Positions 1-10,693 of a stretch of 64,000 bases of DNA are shown here, piece by piece. Position 1 is the first letter of the stretch; each line of letters starts with the position of its first letter. This DNA comes from Ancylomarina salipaludis (GTDB taxonomy: Bacteria > Bacteroidota > Bacteroidia > Bacteroidales > Marinifilaceae), in NCBI RefSeq assembly GCF_004122035.1, contig NZ_SAXA01000005.1, forward strand, positions 184,387-248,386, given 5' to 3'. Both the position numbers and the translations under genes were made by a program. The notes under the pieces are model-generated. The model was given only the letters and a program-made list of their open reading frames with translations, was not told the DNA's origin and did not search any database.

Positions 1-1
1 A

Positions 2-1453
2 GCTTTCGCTGATGTTTCTTTTTATTTACGTCCGGCGCATTTGGAGAAATTAAAAACAATTCTTGAAGATCCGGAAGCTTCTGATAATGATAGATTCGTT
101 GCTCACACCATGTTGTTGAATCAAGTTGTTGCTGCTGAAGGTGAATTACCAACTTGTCAGGATACAGGAACAGCTATTGTAGTTGCTAAAAAAGGCGAGG
201 ATGTTTATACGGGAGCCGATGATGCCATGCATTTATCAAAAGGGGTATATGAAACCTACCAGGAGCGTAATCTTCGTTATTCTCAGGTTGTGCCATTCAG
301 TATGTTCGAAGAGAAAAATACGGGAAATAACTTGCCAGCACAAATTGATATTTATGCCAACCAAGGCAATGCATATGAGTTTCTATTCCTAACAAAGGGA
401 GGTGGCTCAGGAAATAAAACCTTTTTGTACCAGCAAACAAAAGCTTTGTTGAATGAAGAGAACTTGACAAAGTTCATCACCGAAAAGATTAAGGATTTGG
501 GAACTTCAGCTTGCCCTCCATATCATTTAGCATTAGTTATTGGTGGAACGTCAGCTGAGGCGAATTTAGCAACAGTGAAAAAGGCATCAACCGGCTATTT
601 CGATCACTTGCCAAACGAAGGTAATGAAGGCGGTCAGGCTTTCCGCGATTTGGAATGGGAGAAAAAAGTTGTTGAGATTTGTCGCAAGAGTGAGATTGGG
701 GCTCAATTTGGAGGCAAATATTTCGTTCACGATGTGAAAGTCATTCGTTTACCTCGTCATGCTGCGTCTTGTCCTGTTGGATTGGGAGTGAGCTGTTCAG
801 CTGATAGAAATATCAAAGCAAAAATTAATGAAGATGGTATTTTCCTTGAACAATTGGAAAAAGAACCGATCAAATATTTACCAAAAGAGGCGCCACACTT
901 AAAGGATGCTGTTGAGATTAATTTGGATCAGCCTATGGAAGATATCCGTAAGGAATTATCTAAATACCCAATTAAAACTCGCTTGAGCTTAAATGGAACT
1001 TTGATTGTAGCTCGTGATATTGCACATGCACAAATCAAGCAAATGCTTGACGAAGGTAAAGAGATGCCTGAATACTTTAAAAACCACCCTGTGTACTATG
1101 CAGGACCAGCAAAAACACCTAAGGGAATGCCTTCAGGTAGTTTCGGACCAACCACTGCAGGCCGTATGGATTCATATGTAGATGTATTCCAAAAAGTAGG
1201 CGGTTCTATGGTGATGGTGGCAAAAGGAAACCGTTCGAAAGCAGTAACTGATGCTTGTCATAGCAATGGTGGATTTTATTTGGGATCGATTGGTGGACCA
1301 GCAGCAGTATTGGCTAAAAATAGCATTAAATCGATTGAAGTGATTGATTTTCCTGAACTTGGAATGGAAGCAGTTCGTAAAATTCGTGTTGAAAATTTCC
1401 CTGCATTTATTATTGTTGATGATAAAGGGAATGACTTTTTTGCAAACCTTTAA
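2..1453 (+). CDS. fumarate hydratase class I, 5'-truncated by the window edge
   Basis: Interconverts fumarate and malate in the TCA or reductive branch; class I enzymes carry an oxygen-labile [4Fe-4S] cluster. The frame is open from base 2 ([13 protein letters not shown]...), so the TTG at 41 is not the start and roughly 60 N-terminal residues lie outside the window, judged from the usual ~540-residue single-chain enzyme. Visible family signatures are [25 protein letters not shown] and [15 protein letters not shown] in the alpha domain, supplying candidate cluster cysteines, and a complete beta domain with the [14 protein letters not shown] and [12 protein letters not shown] stretches. Both domains are in one polypeptide, unlike two-subunit archaeal forms. 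A tartrate dehydratase is the main alternative; the length and single-chain form favour fumarase. Confidence 0.93.
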   Translation, partial: AFADVSFYLRPAHLEKLKTILEDPEASDNDRFVAHTMLLNQVVAAEGELPTCQDTGTAIVVAKKGEDVYTGADDAMHLSKGVYETYQERNLRYSQVVPFSMFEEKNTGNNLPAQIDIYANQGNAYEFLFLTKGGGSGNKTFLYQQTKALLNEENLTKFITEKIKDLGTSACPPYHLALVIGGTSAEANLATVKKASTGYFDHLPNEGNEGGQAFRDLEWEKKVVEICRKSEIGAQFGGKYFVHDVKVIRLPRHAASCPVGLGVSCSADRNIKAKINEDGIFLEQLEKEPIKYLPKEAPHLKDAVEINLDQPMEDIRKELSKYPIKTRLSLNGTLIVARDIAHAQIKQMLDEGKEMPEYFKNHPVYYAGPAKTPKGMPSGSFGPTTAGRMDSYVDVFQKVGGSMVMVAKGNRSKAVTDACHSNGGFYLGSIGGPAAVLAKNSIKSIEVIDFPELGMEAVRKIRVENFPAFIIVDDKGNDFFANL

Positions 1454-1563
1454 TCCTTTCTGAGAGATAGGGTATGACTATGGGTTTGTTTGAGTTGATG
1501 AATTTGTCAATAAATATTCGAATTTAATTCAATAATGATTATTCCTAAATCATAAATTAGCCT

Positions 1564-1571
1564 TATTTTTG
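1564..1571 (+). promoter_or_regulatory. candidate -7 box for the ferritin gene
   Basis: TATTTTTG fits the Bacteroidota -7 consensus TAnnTTTG and would start transcription about 33 bases before the ferritin ATG. No convincing -33 TTTG is seen, so support is partial. Confidence 0.35.
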
Positions 1572-1609
1572 ATTCAGAAAAACAAAACAAAACATTTAAA
1601 AATAACAAT

Positions 1610-2122
1610 ATGGCTCTTAATAAGAAAGTAGAAGCGATCTTAAATAATCAGATCAATAAGGAATTTTGGTCGGCTTATTTCTATATGTCTATGTCGAATT
1701 ATCTGAATGCTAATGGTCTGCCAGGTTTTGCTAATTGGATGCATGTACAGTTTCAAGAAGAGATTTCTCATGCACTTAAGATGCAATATTTTGTAAATGA
1801 AAGAGGTGGGCGAGTTATTCTTGAGCCTATTGCTGAAGTACCTGCAGAGTGGGATGGTGTTTTAAATATTTATGAAGAAACACTAAAGCATGAAGAAACA
1901 GTAACTGGTTTGATTAACGAATGTGTGAATGTTGCTATGGATGCAAGAGATCACGCAACGGTTAATTTCTTACAATGGTTCGTTGATGAGCAGGTTGAGG
2001 AAGAAGCAACAGTTTCTGAAATCATTGATCAATTGAAAATGTTTAACTGTCAGGGACAAGGTCTGTATATGATGGATAAAGAATTCAAAACAAGAGTTTT
2101 TGTTGATGCAACAAAAGCTTAA
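1610..2122 (+). CDS. ftnA: non-haem ferritin
   Basis: Cytosolic 24-mer iron store that oxidises Fe(II) at a di-iron ferroxidase centre and deposits a mineral core. The 170-residue length is typical of bacterial FtnA. The expected ligands are visible: the first glutamate in NKEFWSAYFYMS, the E-x2-H pair in QFQEEISHALKM, and the later glutamates in the helix containing EQVEEEATVSEI. The ATG at 1610 is the first in frame and gives the standard MALNKKVEAILN start. It is monocistronic, with its own likely -7 box and a strong terminator just downstream. Fur-type control is common for such genes, but I see no clear Fur box. Confidence 0.96.
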   Translation: MALNKKVEAILNNQINKEFWSAYFYMSMSNYLNANGLPGFANWMHVQFQEEISHALKMQYFVNERGGRVILEPIAEVPAEWDGVLNIYEETLKHEETVTGLINECVNVAMDARDHATVNFLQWFVDEQVEEEATVSEIIDQLKMFNCQGQGLYMMDKEFKTRVFVDATKA

Positions 2123-2144
2123 TCGAATTTTTAATTTTATAGTA

Positions 2145-2179
2145 AAGCCTGTCAGTTAATTCTGGCAGGCTTCTTTTTT
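2145..2179 (+). terminator. intrinsic terminator after ferritin
   Basis: An 11-bp stem (AAGCCTGTCAG with CTGGCAGGCTT, one G-U pair) and a 6-base loop lead into a T-rich tract. Confidence 0.85.
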
Positions 2180-2408
2180 GAATTAAGATTTACAGTTCTG
2201 TATTTTTAAGTTTAATACAGGTTGGTTATTTCAATTGTTCCAGCATTTTAGTCCTTCATTTTCAGTAGAAAATTAGGATGTGCTTAATTTGGATAAGTAA
2301 TAATTTGACGTATATTGAGGCGTAATTGCTAATTATATGATACTTTAATCGCCACTTTAGGTTTCAATATGAAACTAAAATAATGATTGATGATTACAAA
2401 TCAAATTT

Positions 2409-2458
2409 ACTGCAAACGTTTACTGAAAATATATTTTTTACTGCAAACGTTTGTTGAA
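2409..2458 (+). promoter_or_regulatory. two tandem LacI-type operator-like sites before the amylase
   Basis: Two near-identical 19-bp sites occupy 2409-2427 and 2440-2458, both reading ACTGCAAACGTTTRYTGAA. They contain a CAAACGTTT(G) palindrome with the central CG typical of LacI/GalR operators. The sites are 31 bp apart, about three helical turns, so two dimers would sit on the same DNA face. A TTTG at 2450-2453, a possible -33 element, lies inside the second site, which would allow direct repression. No LacI-family regulator is encoded in the window. The rest of the 2180-2482 gap shows nothing else. Confidence 0.6.
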
Positions 2459-2482
2459 CTTCTAATCTGTAAATATTAATTT

Positions 2483-3865
2483 ATGAAAAAAAAGGAATGG
2501 TTTAAACTGAAATTTTCCCTGATTCTTTGTTTGGGATTTTTATTTTTTATCAGTTGTTCAAAAGAATCTACTGAAGAGTTAGTTCTGTCCCCATCTGGTG
2601 AAGTGGATTTATCCAACGACACCAAATCAGTAGCCAATGCGAGTGTAATGATGCAGGCATTTTATTGGGATGTTCCCGCCGGAGGAAATTGGTGGAATAC
2701 AGTAGATGCCAAAGTTACTGATTGGGCCAATGCAGGCTTTAATGCTATTTGGTTGCCACCTGCAGCTAAAGCTCAGAATGGAGCGTTTTCAATGGGGTAC
2801 GATCCATTTGATTATTTCGATTTTGGAGAATATGATCAGATGGGATCTGTAGAAACGCGTTTCGGATCAACAACAGAGCTAAAATCACTTATTGGTTCTG
2901 CGCACCAAAGTGGTTTGCAAGTTTATGCTGATATTGTTATCAATCACAACAGTGGAGGGGCATCAGAGGCTAATCCTTACACCGGAAATGATACTTGGAC
3001 TGACTTTCAACCCAAATCAGGTTTGTTCAATCGTTCTTATGATGATTTTCACCCCAATGATATAGAAAACAACGACTTGGGTAAATTTGGTGGCTTCCCC
3101 GATTTATGCCACAAGAAAATCAATGTACAGAATTGGTTATGGAAAAATTCAAATTCTGTGGCTAAGTATTATAAAAATGAAATGGGCTTTGATGGTTGGC
3201 GTTTCGATTACGTAAAAGGATTTGAGCCTTGGGTTGTTAAGGAATGGAACGCTTCGGTAGGCGGTTTCTCAGTTGGTGAATTGTGGGACGGTAGCGTCGA
3301 CTATCTAAATTGGTGGGCAAATGAAGCTAATTCATCTGTGTTCGACTTTGCCTGTTATTATGCAATGAATGATGCTTTTGATGGCAATGATCTGACAAAG
3401 TTGAATAACGATATGATGTGGAAGCGTAATGCTTTTAGAGCCGTGACTTTTGTTACCAATCACGATACCGATGAAATTTGGAATAAGAAATTGGCCTATG
3501 CATATATCTTGACACATGAGGGATATCCTTGTGTTTTCTACCGCGATTACGAAGAGTGGTTGGATAAGGGTATGATGAACAATCTGATTTGGATCCATAA
3601 TAATTTAGCTTCAGGAAGTACATCGATACTTTATGCCGATAATGATGAATATGTTGCACGTCGCAATGGATACAATGGTGCAGGTCTGATTGTTTATATA
3701 AACAATTCGGATAATTGGCAGGAAAGATGGGTTGAAACAAACTGGTCAAATACAACCATTAAGGATTATTCAGGAAATTCCAACTGGGAGCCTGTTACTC
3801 AAAGTGGTAAGTGGGTAAAAATTCAGGTGCCACCAAAGGGGTATTCTGTTTGGTCTGTTAAATAA
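2483..3865 (+). CDS. surface lipoprotein alpha-amylase (GH13)
   Basis: Endo-acting hydrolase of alpha-1,4-glucans such as starch or glycogen, tethered to a membrane. An SpII signal ends at FISC with lipid-bearing Cys25. All four GH13 motifs are present: DIVINH (150-155), GWRFDY with nucleophile Asp242, VGELW with acid/base Glu266, and TNHD with Asp328. A C-terminal beta domain ends at residue 460. The single-domain architecture and motif II wording resemble the liquefying or plant-like GH13 amylases. It stands alone, not next to SusC/SusD genes. The two LacI-type sites immediately upstream suggest sugar-responsive repression. Exact product specificity (maltose versus longer oligomers) cannot be read from the sequence. 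Confidence 0.93.
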   Translation: MKKKEWFKLKFSLILCLGFLFFISCSKESTEELVLSPSGEVDLSNDTKSVANASVMMQAFYWDVPAGGNWWNTVDAKVTDWANAGFNAIWLPPAAKAQNGAFSMGYDPFDYFDFGEYDQMGSVETRFGSTTELKSLIGSAHQSGLQVYADIVINHNSGGASEANPYTGNDTWTDFQPKSGLFNRSYDDFHPNDIENNDLGKFGGFPDLCHKKINVQNWLWKNSNSVAKYYKNEMGFDGWRFDYVKGFEPWVVKEWNASVGGFSVGELWDGSVDYLNWWANEANSSVFDFACYYAMNDAFDGNDLTKLNNDMMWKRNAFRAVTFVTNHDTDEIWNKKLAYAYILTHEGYPCVFYRDYEEWLDKGMMNNLIWIHNNLASGSTSILYADNDEYVARRNGYNGAGLIVYINNSDNWQERWVETNWSNTTIKDYSGNSNWEPVTQSGKWVKIQVPPKGYSVWSVK

Positions 3866-3929
3866 TTCGATTACAATGAAATTCTGTCTTATTTGATAAG
3901 GCAGAGTTTCTTTTAAGAAAGCTTGGAAT

Positions 3930-4979
3930 ATGCTAAAACACATGTCCTTTTTATTACTGAGCTTATTATTTATAAGTTCCTGTAAGAATCAGTCAGATTT
4001 AAAATTACCCGAAAAGCTACTCAACCATTATCCTATTGCATTCAATCAGGGAATGCATGAATCGATAAAGGGAATTGTGTTAAAATCAGATTTCAGAGCA
4101 AGTGTTACGGGAGATACTTTGCTTTTTTATGCTGAGATTGGTAATCAAACATCAGAGGCTATTCGAATATCATCTTATGGATTTGAGTTGAAAACTAAAG
4201 AAGGACACAGAAGTCACTCTGTGAATCAGGATCCGGAGTCTTTTATACCTGCGCATAAATCGAAAATATTTTGTTTGAAATTTACACCAATAAATAGCAG
4301 ATTCTTGTATTCCCGAACCGGCTATAGGGGGGATTTGGACAGTTCTTATACCTTGACTATTGATTGCTTTAAGGGTAATTCAAAAGCCAAATTTCCAAGC
4401 CTGACGATAAATTATAATGGAATTAAAGTAGGTTGTGGAATTGATTTATCAGCTTTCAGAAAAAACGATAAGTTTGCTTTTTTTGAAGTGGACAAATCAC
4501 ATAAATTTTCTGGCTCGGGAATCAATGATAAGTTGAAAGTTAATAGAAAAGGGCAGGGCGTTGTTTCTAACAAGTATGCGGTTCAGTCAGGGACAGTCCA
4601 TTTGTCTGAAACCGAAATTCTTATCGATGGTACAACCTATAGTACAAAGTTTTATACATTGGAGGAGCATCTTTATTTGATGCTTAAAATAATCAATCAT
4701 GGAAGAAAAGCCATTTATTTTCACCCGAACTTATTGACTTTAAGGGATAATGATGAAACCTATGTGCCTGAATCTAAGAATAAGGAAAGAGGTGATCAGT
4801 TGATTCTGGATGATGGTGAATATGTTTTGAAAAAGGGACAGCGATATGAGACTTTAATGAGTTATGGTTCCTTTAAATCTGAATCTTTTACTTTAAACTT
4901 ATCGTCGATGTTAGATACATTGAATAATAATATGGATTCTAATATGATGATTGCCTTTAAACGAACAAAGCATCAATAA
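3930..4979 (+). CDS. putative lipoprotein of unknown function
   Basis: A 349-residue protein with a lipoprotein signal ending at FISSC (Cys18). No family is recognised. The mature part is beta-rich, with alternating hydrophobic residues and phrases such as KGIVLKSDFRASVTGDTLLFYAEIGN repeated in character around 230-260, which suggests two Ig-like beta-sandwich halves. It lies 64 bases after the amylase on the same strand and could be co-transcribed, but nothing links its role to starch. Confidence 0.8.
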   Translation: MLKHMSFLLLSLLFISSCKNQSDLKLPEKLLNHYPIAFNQGMHESIKGIVLKSDFRASVTGDTLLFYAEIGNQTSEAIRISSYGFELKTKEGHRSHSVNQDPESFIPAHKSKIFCLKFTPINSRFLYSRTGYRGDLDSSYTLTIDCFKGNSKAKFPSLTINYNGIKVGCGIDLSAFRKNDKFAFFEVDKSHKFSGSGINDKLKVNRKGQGVVSNKYAVQSGTVHLSETEILIDGTTYSTKFYTLEEHLYLMLKIINHGRKAIYFHPNLLTLRDNDETYVPESKNKERGDQLILDDGEYVLKKGQRYETLMSYGSFKSESFTLNLSSMLDTLNNNMDSNMMIAFKRTKHQ

Positions 4980-5060
4980 TTTTATTGTGAAGTGAAAAAT
5001 AATATTCGCGAAATAATATAAACTCAACCGATATATTCTAGGTGTTTCAATAAAATTAAT

Positions 5061-5068
5061 TACTTTTG
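5061..5068 (+). promoter_or_regulatory. perfect -7 box just before the 131-aa lipoprotein gene
   Basis: TACTTTTG is a full match to TAnnTTTG. Transcription would start near 5074, giving an almost leaderless mRNA from the ATG at 5075 or 5081. This argues against the upstream TTG codon at 5066 as the start. Confidence 0.45.
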
Positions 5069-5074
5069 GTTCCC

Positions 5075-5470
5075 ATGGATATGAACAGGTATCTTATTGT
5101 CGTTTTTTCGGTGCTAACAGCGTGTGCATCGGCCGTTCCTAATGTTGATTATGAGGAACTGGTTGATGATGTGCAACGTTTTGCTGCTTGGTATGCTGAT
5201 CATTCGGAAAATTTGGACGATTGTTATAATCTGCCTCTACTTGTTCCTACCCAAAATTCTTCGGAGATTTCTGATATTTATGTGGCTAAAACACTGAGTT
5301 TACCACTAATTAAGAAACTTCCTAAATTTCCACATTTAAATCCGGATAAGGCTCTTTTAACGGAACCTGTTTGTACTGGTGTTTCAAAAGCTATTGCGGC
5401 TTATAATTATCAGCACAAATCTATTTTTCTTACCGGATCCAATAGCATACGAGCTCCGGGTTTAGCCTAG
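5075..5470 (+). CDS. small putative lipoprotein, unknown
   Basis: Up to 131 residues from the ATG at 5075; the ATG at 5081 (MNRYLIVVFSVLTAC) is equally good. The signal ends in LTAC, a plausible lipobox. The rest has no recognised domain; two cysteines (in DDCYNL and PVCTGV) might form a disulphide in the periplasm. A preceding -7 box suggests an independent transcript. It might also be the remnant of a longer protein, since it ends abruptly after RAPGLA. Confidence 0.6.
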   Translation: MDMNRYLIVVFSVLTACASAVPNVDYEELVDDVQRFAAWYADHSENLDDCYNLPLLVPTQNSSEISDIYVAKTLSLPLIKKLPKFPHLNPDKALLTEPVCTGVSKAIAAYNYQHKSIFLTGSNSIRAPGLA

Positions 5471-5621
5471 GTTTTTCGAAACTGATACAAATTTATTTAA
5501 TTCAATACTGAATTAAATATGATGTATATGCTATTCATTGTAGTTGTTATTTAATTAGACCAATTGAGTTTGGTGTTAAGTATCAATTGCTTCATTTAGA
5601 AATCAATAGACAAATAAACAG

Positions 5622-8600
5622 ATGGGTTTTGTAGATAAAACATTAGGTAAACTGTTTGGTAATAAATCAGATAGAGACCTTAAAGAGTTAGCTCCGTATT
5701 TGACGAGCATTAAGAATGAATACGAAAGAATTAAACAATTGGATATTGACGGCTTACGTGCCGAATCTCAATTGTTGAAAGATAAAATTCAAGATTATAT
5801 CAAGGCTGAGAAGGATGAGATTGCAGCTTTGAAACAAAATATTGAAACAGGGGAACTGTCAGTTAACCAGAAAGAAGAGATTTACGATAAAATAGATGTG
5901 ATTGAGAAGACCATCGATGATAAAATCGAAGAGGTTCTGAATCAGATCTTACCAGCAGCTTTCTGTATTGTAAAGGAAACAGCTCGTCGATTCACCGAGA
6001 ATGAAGAGATTGAAGTGACAGCAACACAGTTTGATCGAGATTTGGCTGCACGTGCTGATTATGTACAAATAGACGGTGATAAAGCAATTTACTTCAACTC
6101 ATGGAATGCCGGAGGAACTGACATTGTGTGGAACATGGTTCATTACGATGTGCAGTTGATTGGTGGTATTGTTCTTCACCAGGGTAAAATTGCTGAGATG
6201 GCCACGGGGGAGGGTAAAACTCTTGTAGCAACTCTTCCTGTATTCTTGAATGCGCTAACTGGTCGTGGTGTTCACGTCATTACTGTGAATGACTATTTGG
6301 CTAAGCGTGACTCGGAGTGGATGGGACCTATTTACCAGTTTCATGGTTTATCGGTAGACTGTATCGATAAACATACGCCAAATTCAGACGCACGTCGTTC
6401 AGCTTATGCCTGCGATATTACTTTCGGTACCAATAACGAATTTGGTTTCGATTACTTGCGTGATAATATGGCAACCAATCCTAAAGATTTGGTTCAGCGT
6501 CGTCACAACTATTCAATTGTCGATGAGGTTGACTCGGTTTTGGTCGATGATGCACGTACACCTTTGATTATTTCTGGTCCTATTCCAAGAGGCGATCATC
6601 AGTTATATGATGAGTTGAAACCTAAGGTACAGAAGTTAGCTAAGGCGCAAAACGACTTGGTGATGGGTATGTTTACCGACGCAAAGCGTTTATTAAAAAG
6701 CGAGGATAAAAAAGAGCAGGAAGAAGGTGCTAAGTTGTTACTTAGAACGTTTAAAGGAATGCCTAAGATGAAACCCCTTATCAAGTTCTTAAGTGAACAA
6801 GGGAATAAGGCTTTATTGCTGAAAACGGAGAACTTCTATATGCAGGAGAATAACAAAAATATGCACATCATTACTGATGATTTATATTTTGTTATCGATG
6901 AAAAACAAAACTCAATTGAACTGACTGATATAGGTATCGACTTGATCAGTGATGACACTGATGATGCAGGATTTTTCGTGCTTCCTGATATTGGATCTGA
7001 AGTTGCAGAGATTGAGAAATCGAATATGTCTGATGAAGAAAAGCTGAAAACCAAGGATGAGATGATCCAAAGTTATGCAGTTAAATCGGAACGTGTGCAT
7101 ACCGTGAATCAATTGCTTAAAGCCTATACGCTTTTCGAGAAGGATGTGGAATACGTCCTTATAGATGGTAAGGTTAAGATTGTTGACGAGCAAACAGGCC
7201 GTATTATGGAAGGCCGTCGTTATTCTGATGGTCTGCACCAGGCAATTGAAGCGAAGGAAAGTGTGAAAGTTGAGGCTGCAACACAAACTTTTGCAACTAT
7301 TACACTTCAAAATTATTTCAGAATGTACCACAAGCTTTCGGGTATGACAGGTACAGCTGAAACCGAAGCGGGTGAGTTATGGGATATCTACAAGTTGGAT
7401 GTGGTTGTGATTCCAACAAACCGTCCTATTGCCCGTGACGATAGAGAGGATTTAGTTTATAAAACAAAGCGTGAGAAGTATAATGCGGTTATCGACGAAA
7501 TTGGAAATCTTGTAAAGGCAGGTCGTCCGGTATTGGTAGGTACAACTTCAGTTGAAATCTCGGAGCTATTGAGCCGAATGTTAAAACTGAGGGGCATTAA
7601 GCACAATGTACTGAATGCGAAGTTGCACCAGCGTGAAGCAGATATTGTTGCTGAAGCAGGTCACAAAGGTACTGTTACCATTGCAACCAATATGGCGGGT
7701 CGTGGTACCGATATCAAATTAACAGATGAGGTAAAAGCTGCTGGAGGTTTGGCTATTATCGGTACTGAACGTCATGATTCACGTCGTGTCGACCGTCAGT
7801 TAAGAGGTCGTGCCGGACGTCAGGGAGATGTGGGATCTTCTCAGTTTTTCGTGTCTTTGGAAGACGACTTGATGCGTCTGTTTAGTTCTGACCGTATTGT
7901 GAAGTTGATGGATAGAATGGGAATTGAGGATGGTGAAGTGATTTCACACTCGATGATTTCTAAGTCAATTGAGCGTGCACAGAAGAAAGTTGAAGAGAAT
8001 AACTTTGGTATTCGTAAGCGTTTGCTTGAATACGATGATGTGATGAACTCTCAGCGTGAAGTTATTTACAAGCGTCGTCGTCATGCTCTGTTTGGAGAGC
8101 GTATTCAGGTTGATATTGCAAATATGATGTTTGATGTTTGCGAAGCTTTGGTGAATGAATATTATGGTGGTGATTTCGAAGATTTCAAAATGGAATTAAT
8201 TCGTATCCTTTCAGTTGAATCACCTGTTACAGCAGAGGAATTCATGAAAGAAAAACCTGAAGATATTTGTCAGAAAATTTATGAAGTTGTTCTGGATGTT
8301 CATAAGCGCAAGGTTGAAACCATTAGTAAGCAGGCCTATCCTGTTATTAAAGATGTTTATGAAAGCAAGGCTGAGATCTATGAAAATATCGTGGTTCCAA
8401 TTTCTGACGGAACTAAGAATTTTCAAGTGGTTACTAACTTGAAAAAAGCTTATGAGACGCAGGCTGAAGAACTCGTTCGTTCTTATGAGAAAGTAGCGAT
8501 TCTGGCGACGATTGATGACTCATGGAAAGAGCACTTGCGTGAGATGGACGACTTGAAGCAATCTGTGCAGAATGCGTCTTACGAGCAAAAAGATCCTCTA

Positions 8601-8918
8601 TTGATTTATAAGTTTGAATCTTTCAATCTATTTAAGAGTATGATTGAGAATACAAATAAATCTGTAGTATCTACGCTTATGAAAGGACATATTCCTTTAC
8701 AGATGAACGAAGAGGTGAGAGAGGCTAAAGAACGTCGTCGTACAGATATGAGTAACCTTAGAACTTCGAAAGAAGATTTAAGTAGCGATGGAGCTAAGAG
8801 AGAACCTAAGAAAGCTGAACCTGTGCGCAATGTTCAGAAGGTTGGTCGTAACGAACCTTGTCCTTGTGGTTCTGGCAAAAAATTCAAGCAATGCCACGGT
8901 AAAGGAATTCTTGCTTAA
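5622..8918 (+). CDS. secA: preprotein translocase ATPase SecA
   Basis: Motor that drives unfolded secretory proteins through SecYEG. At 1098 residues it is longer than E. coli SecA (901), which is usual for Bacteroidota because of insertions in the nucleotide-binding and preprotein cross-linking regions; the stretch around residues 330-480 looks like this insert. Walker A lies in [11 protein letters not shown], the DEAD-type Walker B in [13 protein letters not shown], and motif VI in [16 protein letters not shown]. The C-terminal zinc motif [16 protein letters not shown], which binds SecB or ribosomes, is intact. The start at 5622 gives the normal [16 protein letters not shown]. lgt follows 70 bases later on the same strand, coupling secretion with lipoprotein maturation. 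Confidence 0.98.
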   Translation: MGFVDKTLGKLFGNKSDRDLKELAPYLTSIKNEYERIKQLDIDGLRAESQLLKDKIQDYIKAEKDEIAALKQNIETGELSVNQKEEIYDKIDVIEKTIDDKIEEVLNQILPAAFCIVKETARRFTENEEIEVTATQFDRDLAARADYVQIDGDKAIYFNSWNAGGTDIVWNMVHYDVQLIGGIVLHQGKIAEMATGEGKTLVATLPVFLNALTGRGVHVITVNDYLAKRDSEWMGPIYQFHGLSVDCIDKHTPNSDARRSAYACDITFGTNNEFGFDYLRDNMATNPKDLVQRRHNYSIVDEVDSVLVDDARTPLIISGPIPRGDHQLYDELKPKVQKLAKAQNDLVMGMFTDAKRLLKSEDKKEQEEGAKLLLRTFKGMPKMKPLIKFLSEQGNKALLLKTENFYMQENNKNMHIITDDLYFVIDEKQNSIELTDIGIDLISDDTDDAGFFVLPDIGSEVAEIEKSNMSDEEKLKTKDEMIQSYAVKSERVHTVNQLLKAYTLFEKDVEYVLIDGKVKIVDEQTGRIMEGRRYSDGLHQAIEAKESVKVEAATQTFATITLQNYFRMYHKLSGMTGTAETEAGELWDIYKLDVVVIPTNRPIARDDREDLVYKTKREKYNAVIDEIGNLVKAGRPVLVGTTSVEISELLSRMLKLRGIKHNVLNAKLHQREADIVAEAGHKGTVTIATNMAGRGTDIKLTDEVKAAGGLAIIGTERHDSRRVDRQLRGRAGRQGDVGSSQFFVSLEDDLMRLFSSDRIVKLMDRMGIEDGEVISHSMISKSIERAQKKVEENNFGIRKRLLEYDDVMNSQREVIYKRRRHALFGERIQVDIANMMFDVCEALVNEYYGGDFEDFKMELIRILSVESPVTAEEFMKEKPEDICQKIYEVVLDVHKRKVETISKQAYPVIKDVYESKAEIYENIVVPISDGTKNFQVVTNLKKAYETQAEELVRSYEKVAILATIDDSWKEHLREMDDLKQSVQNASYEQKDPLLIYKFESFNLFKSMIENTNKSVVSTLMKGHIPLQMNEEVREAKERRRTDMSNLRTSKEDLSSDGAKREPKKAEPVRNVQKVGRNEPCPCGSGKKFKQCHGKGILA

Positions 8919-8988
8919 GGAGTTTATGAGAATTGAGACGACCAGTTTCCTCTCAATTCTCAGATTAAATATTTAATATCTAAAAAGT

Positions 8989-9789
8989 ATGCTACTATCA
9001 ATCCATTGGGATGTAGATCCTGAAATTTTTAAGATAGGACCGATAGCCGTAAGATGGTATGGATTACTATTTGCACTCGGTTTTCTATTGGGTTATCAAC
9101 TTGTCGAACGGATGTTCAAAAAAGAAGGTATTCCTTTGGAATGGCTTGAGAAATTATTCATGTATACCTTAATTGCAACGGTGATCGGTGCGCGTTTAGG
9201 GCATGTTTTTTTCTATGGATGGGAATTTTATTCACAGCATCCTGTCGAAATATTAAAGATTTGGCATGGAGGTTTAGCATCTCATGGAGCGACTATAGGA
9301 ATTCTGACAGCACTTTACTTTTATTCGAAAAAAGTGAGCAAAAAGTCAATTTTATGGGTGCTTGACAGAGTCGCTATTCCAGTAGCACTAGCTGGCTTTT
9401 TTATCCGTACAGGGAATTTGATGAATTCTGAAATTATTGGAACTCAGACTGATTTGCCTTGGGGATTTCAGTTTGTGAGAGCTTCAATTTATGAGCCATT
9501 GGCTCCTCGTCATCCGGCTCAATTATACGAAGCACTTTGTTATCTAACAAGTTTTGGCATCCTGATGTATATGTATTGGAAAACAAATGCTAAGGAATAT
9601 GCCGGTCGTTTGATAGGAACGTTCTTTGTGTTGATTTTCACGGCTCGATTCTTTATTGAATTTATTAAAGAGAATCAGGAAGCTTTTGAAGAGGGAATGA
9701 CCTTTAATATGGGGCAGTTGTTAAGTATACCCTTTATTTTATTAGGGATTTATTTGGTTTATAATTCTTATCAGAAAAAGAAGTTATAG
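8989..9789 (+). CDS. lgt: prolipoprotein diacylglyceryl transferase
   Basis: Inner-membrane enzyme that transfers diacylglycerol from phosphatidylglycerol to the lipobox cysteine, the first step of lipoprotein maturation and relevant to the many lipoproteins here. The 266-residue protein has about seven hydrophobic segments and the Lgt signatures HGGLASHGA and RTGNLMNSEIIG (the family's conserved GNxxNxE region), followed by PRHPAQLYEAL. It is probably co-transcribed with secA and ends at a clear terminator. Confidence 0.97.
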   Translation: MLLSIHWDVDPEIFKIGPIAVRWYGLLFALGFLLGYQLVERMFKKEGIPLEWLEKLFMYTLIATVIGARLGHVFFYGWEFYSQHPVEILKIWHGGLASHGATIGILTALYFYSKKVSKKSILWVLDRVAIPVALAGFFIRTGNLMNSEIIGTQTDLPWGFQFVRASIYEPLAPRHPAQLYEALCYLTSFGILMYMYWKTNAKEYAGRLIGTFFVLIFTARFFIEFIKENQEAFEEGMTFNMGQLLSIPFILLGIYLVYNSYQKKKL

Positions 9790-9810
9790 TTCTGAAATTG
9801 AACAAAAGAG

Positions 9811-9842
9811 AATGGTCGATACAATGAGTATCGGCCATTTTT
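9811..9842 (+). terminator. intrinsic terminator after lgt
   Basis: A 12-bp stem (AATGGTCGATAC with GTATCGGCCATT, one G-U pair) ends in a short T run. Confidence 0.75.
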
Positions 9843-9912
9843 AGTATCCGGCTATTGGGCATAATATTCACATATTTTATTATATTTAAGTTTCAAATGA
9901 AAATTACAACTT

Positions 9913-10122
9913 ATGAATCAATCCAAATATATTTGTGTGAAATGCGGTAATATGACCTATGAAGCCGATGAATTTCGGGCCACAGGAGGGGTTTTTGCTA
10001 AAATATTCGATGTGCAAAACAAGAAATTTACGACCGTGACTTGCACGCGTTGTAAATACACCGAAATTTATAAGGGAACAACCAGTCAGTTGGGTAATAT
10101 TTTTGATTTTTTCACCGGTTGA
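9913..10122 (+). CDS. small zinc-ribbon protein (COG3478-like)
   Basis: A 69-residue protein with two metal-binding knuckles, CVKCGN near the N-terminus and CTRCKY around residue 45. The order and spacing, with the FDVQNKKFTTVTCTRC stretch and a short tail, match the family of predicted nucleic-acid-binding zinc-ribbon proteins (zinc_ribbon_13). Its biological role is not established. The end lies shortly before the phosphatase gene. Confidence 0.82.
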   Translation: MNQSKYICVKCGNMTYEADEFRATGGVFAKIFDVQNKKFTTVTCTRCKYTEIYKGTTSQLGNIFDFFTG

Positions 10123-10213
10123 TTTTAGTAGCTTTCTGATAAAGTGTAAATTTGGTCTTTTAATAAGAATGATATTTATGAATCAGAAGTTGAATCCATT
10201 GAAAGAAAATAGA

Positions 10214-10693
10214 ATGCCTAAGGCTTTATTATTTGTTTGTTTAGGAAACATTTGTCGTTCTCCAAGTGCCGAAGCGGTTATGAATGCCGTAATTAGAAAG
10301 GCTGGAGATGAAAATAAGTTTAGTTGTGATTCTGCTGGTATTATTGGTCATCACGAGGGCGAAAGAGCCGATAGTCGAATGCGTGCTCATGCGGCCCGTC
10401 GTTCGTACGATTTAACCAGTATTTCACGACAGTTTAAATATCAAACAGATTTTGATAAGTTCGATCTGATTATTGGGATGGATGATCAGAATATTTCAGA
10501 TTTACAATCTCAGGCTCGCAGTAAGGCTGATTTGAAGAAGATTGTTAAAATGACAGATTACTGTTCAAAATTTACACATTACAATACCGTTCCCGATCCT
10601 TATTACGGGGGAGAAGCAGGTTTCGAGTTAGTTCTGGACTTACTTGAAGATGCATGCGAAGGTTTGTTAAACGATTTGAATGGAAAATTATAG
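10214..10693 (+). CDS. low-molecular-weight protein tyrosine phosphatase family
   Basis: Cytosolic phosphatase with the P-loop CLGNICRS (Cys-x5-Arg) directly after the start and the general-acid aspartate in VPDPYYGG. From ATG 10214 (MPKALLFVCLGNICRS) the protein is 159 residues, the normal family length. In-frame ATGs at 10169 and 10178 would add a short tail without homology. The stop overlaps the fructosamine-kinase start by 14 bases, so the two are translationally coupled. That context favours a sugar-phosphate or protein-deglycation substrate over classical phosphotyrosine signalling: from memory of the literature, some bacterial fructosamine kinases sit next to such phosphatases. The substrate here is inferred. 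Confidence 0.93.
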   Translation: MPKALLFVCLGNICRSPSAEAVMNAVIRKAGDENKFSCDSAGIIGHHEGERADSRMRAHAARRSYDLTSISRQFKYQTDFDKFDLIIGMDDQNISDLQSQARSKADLKKIVKMTDYCSKFTHYNTVPDPYYGGEAGFELVLDLLEDACEGLLNDLNGKL

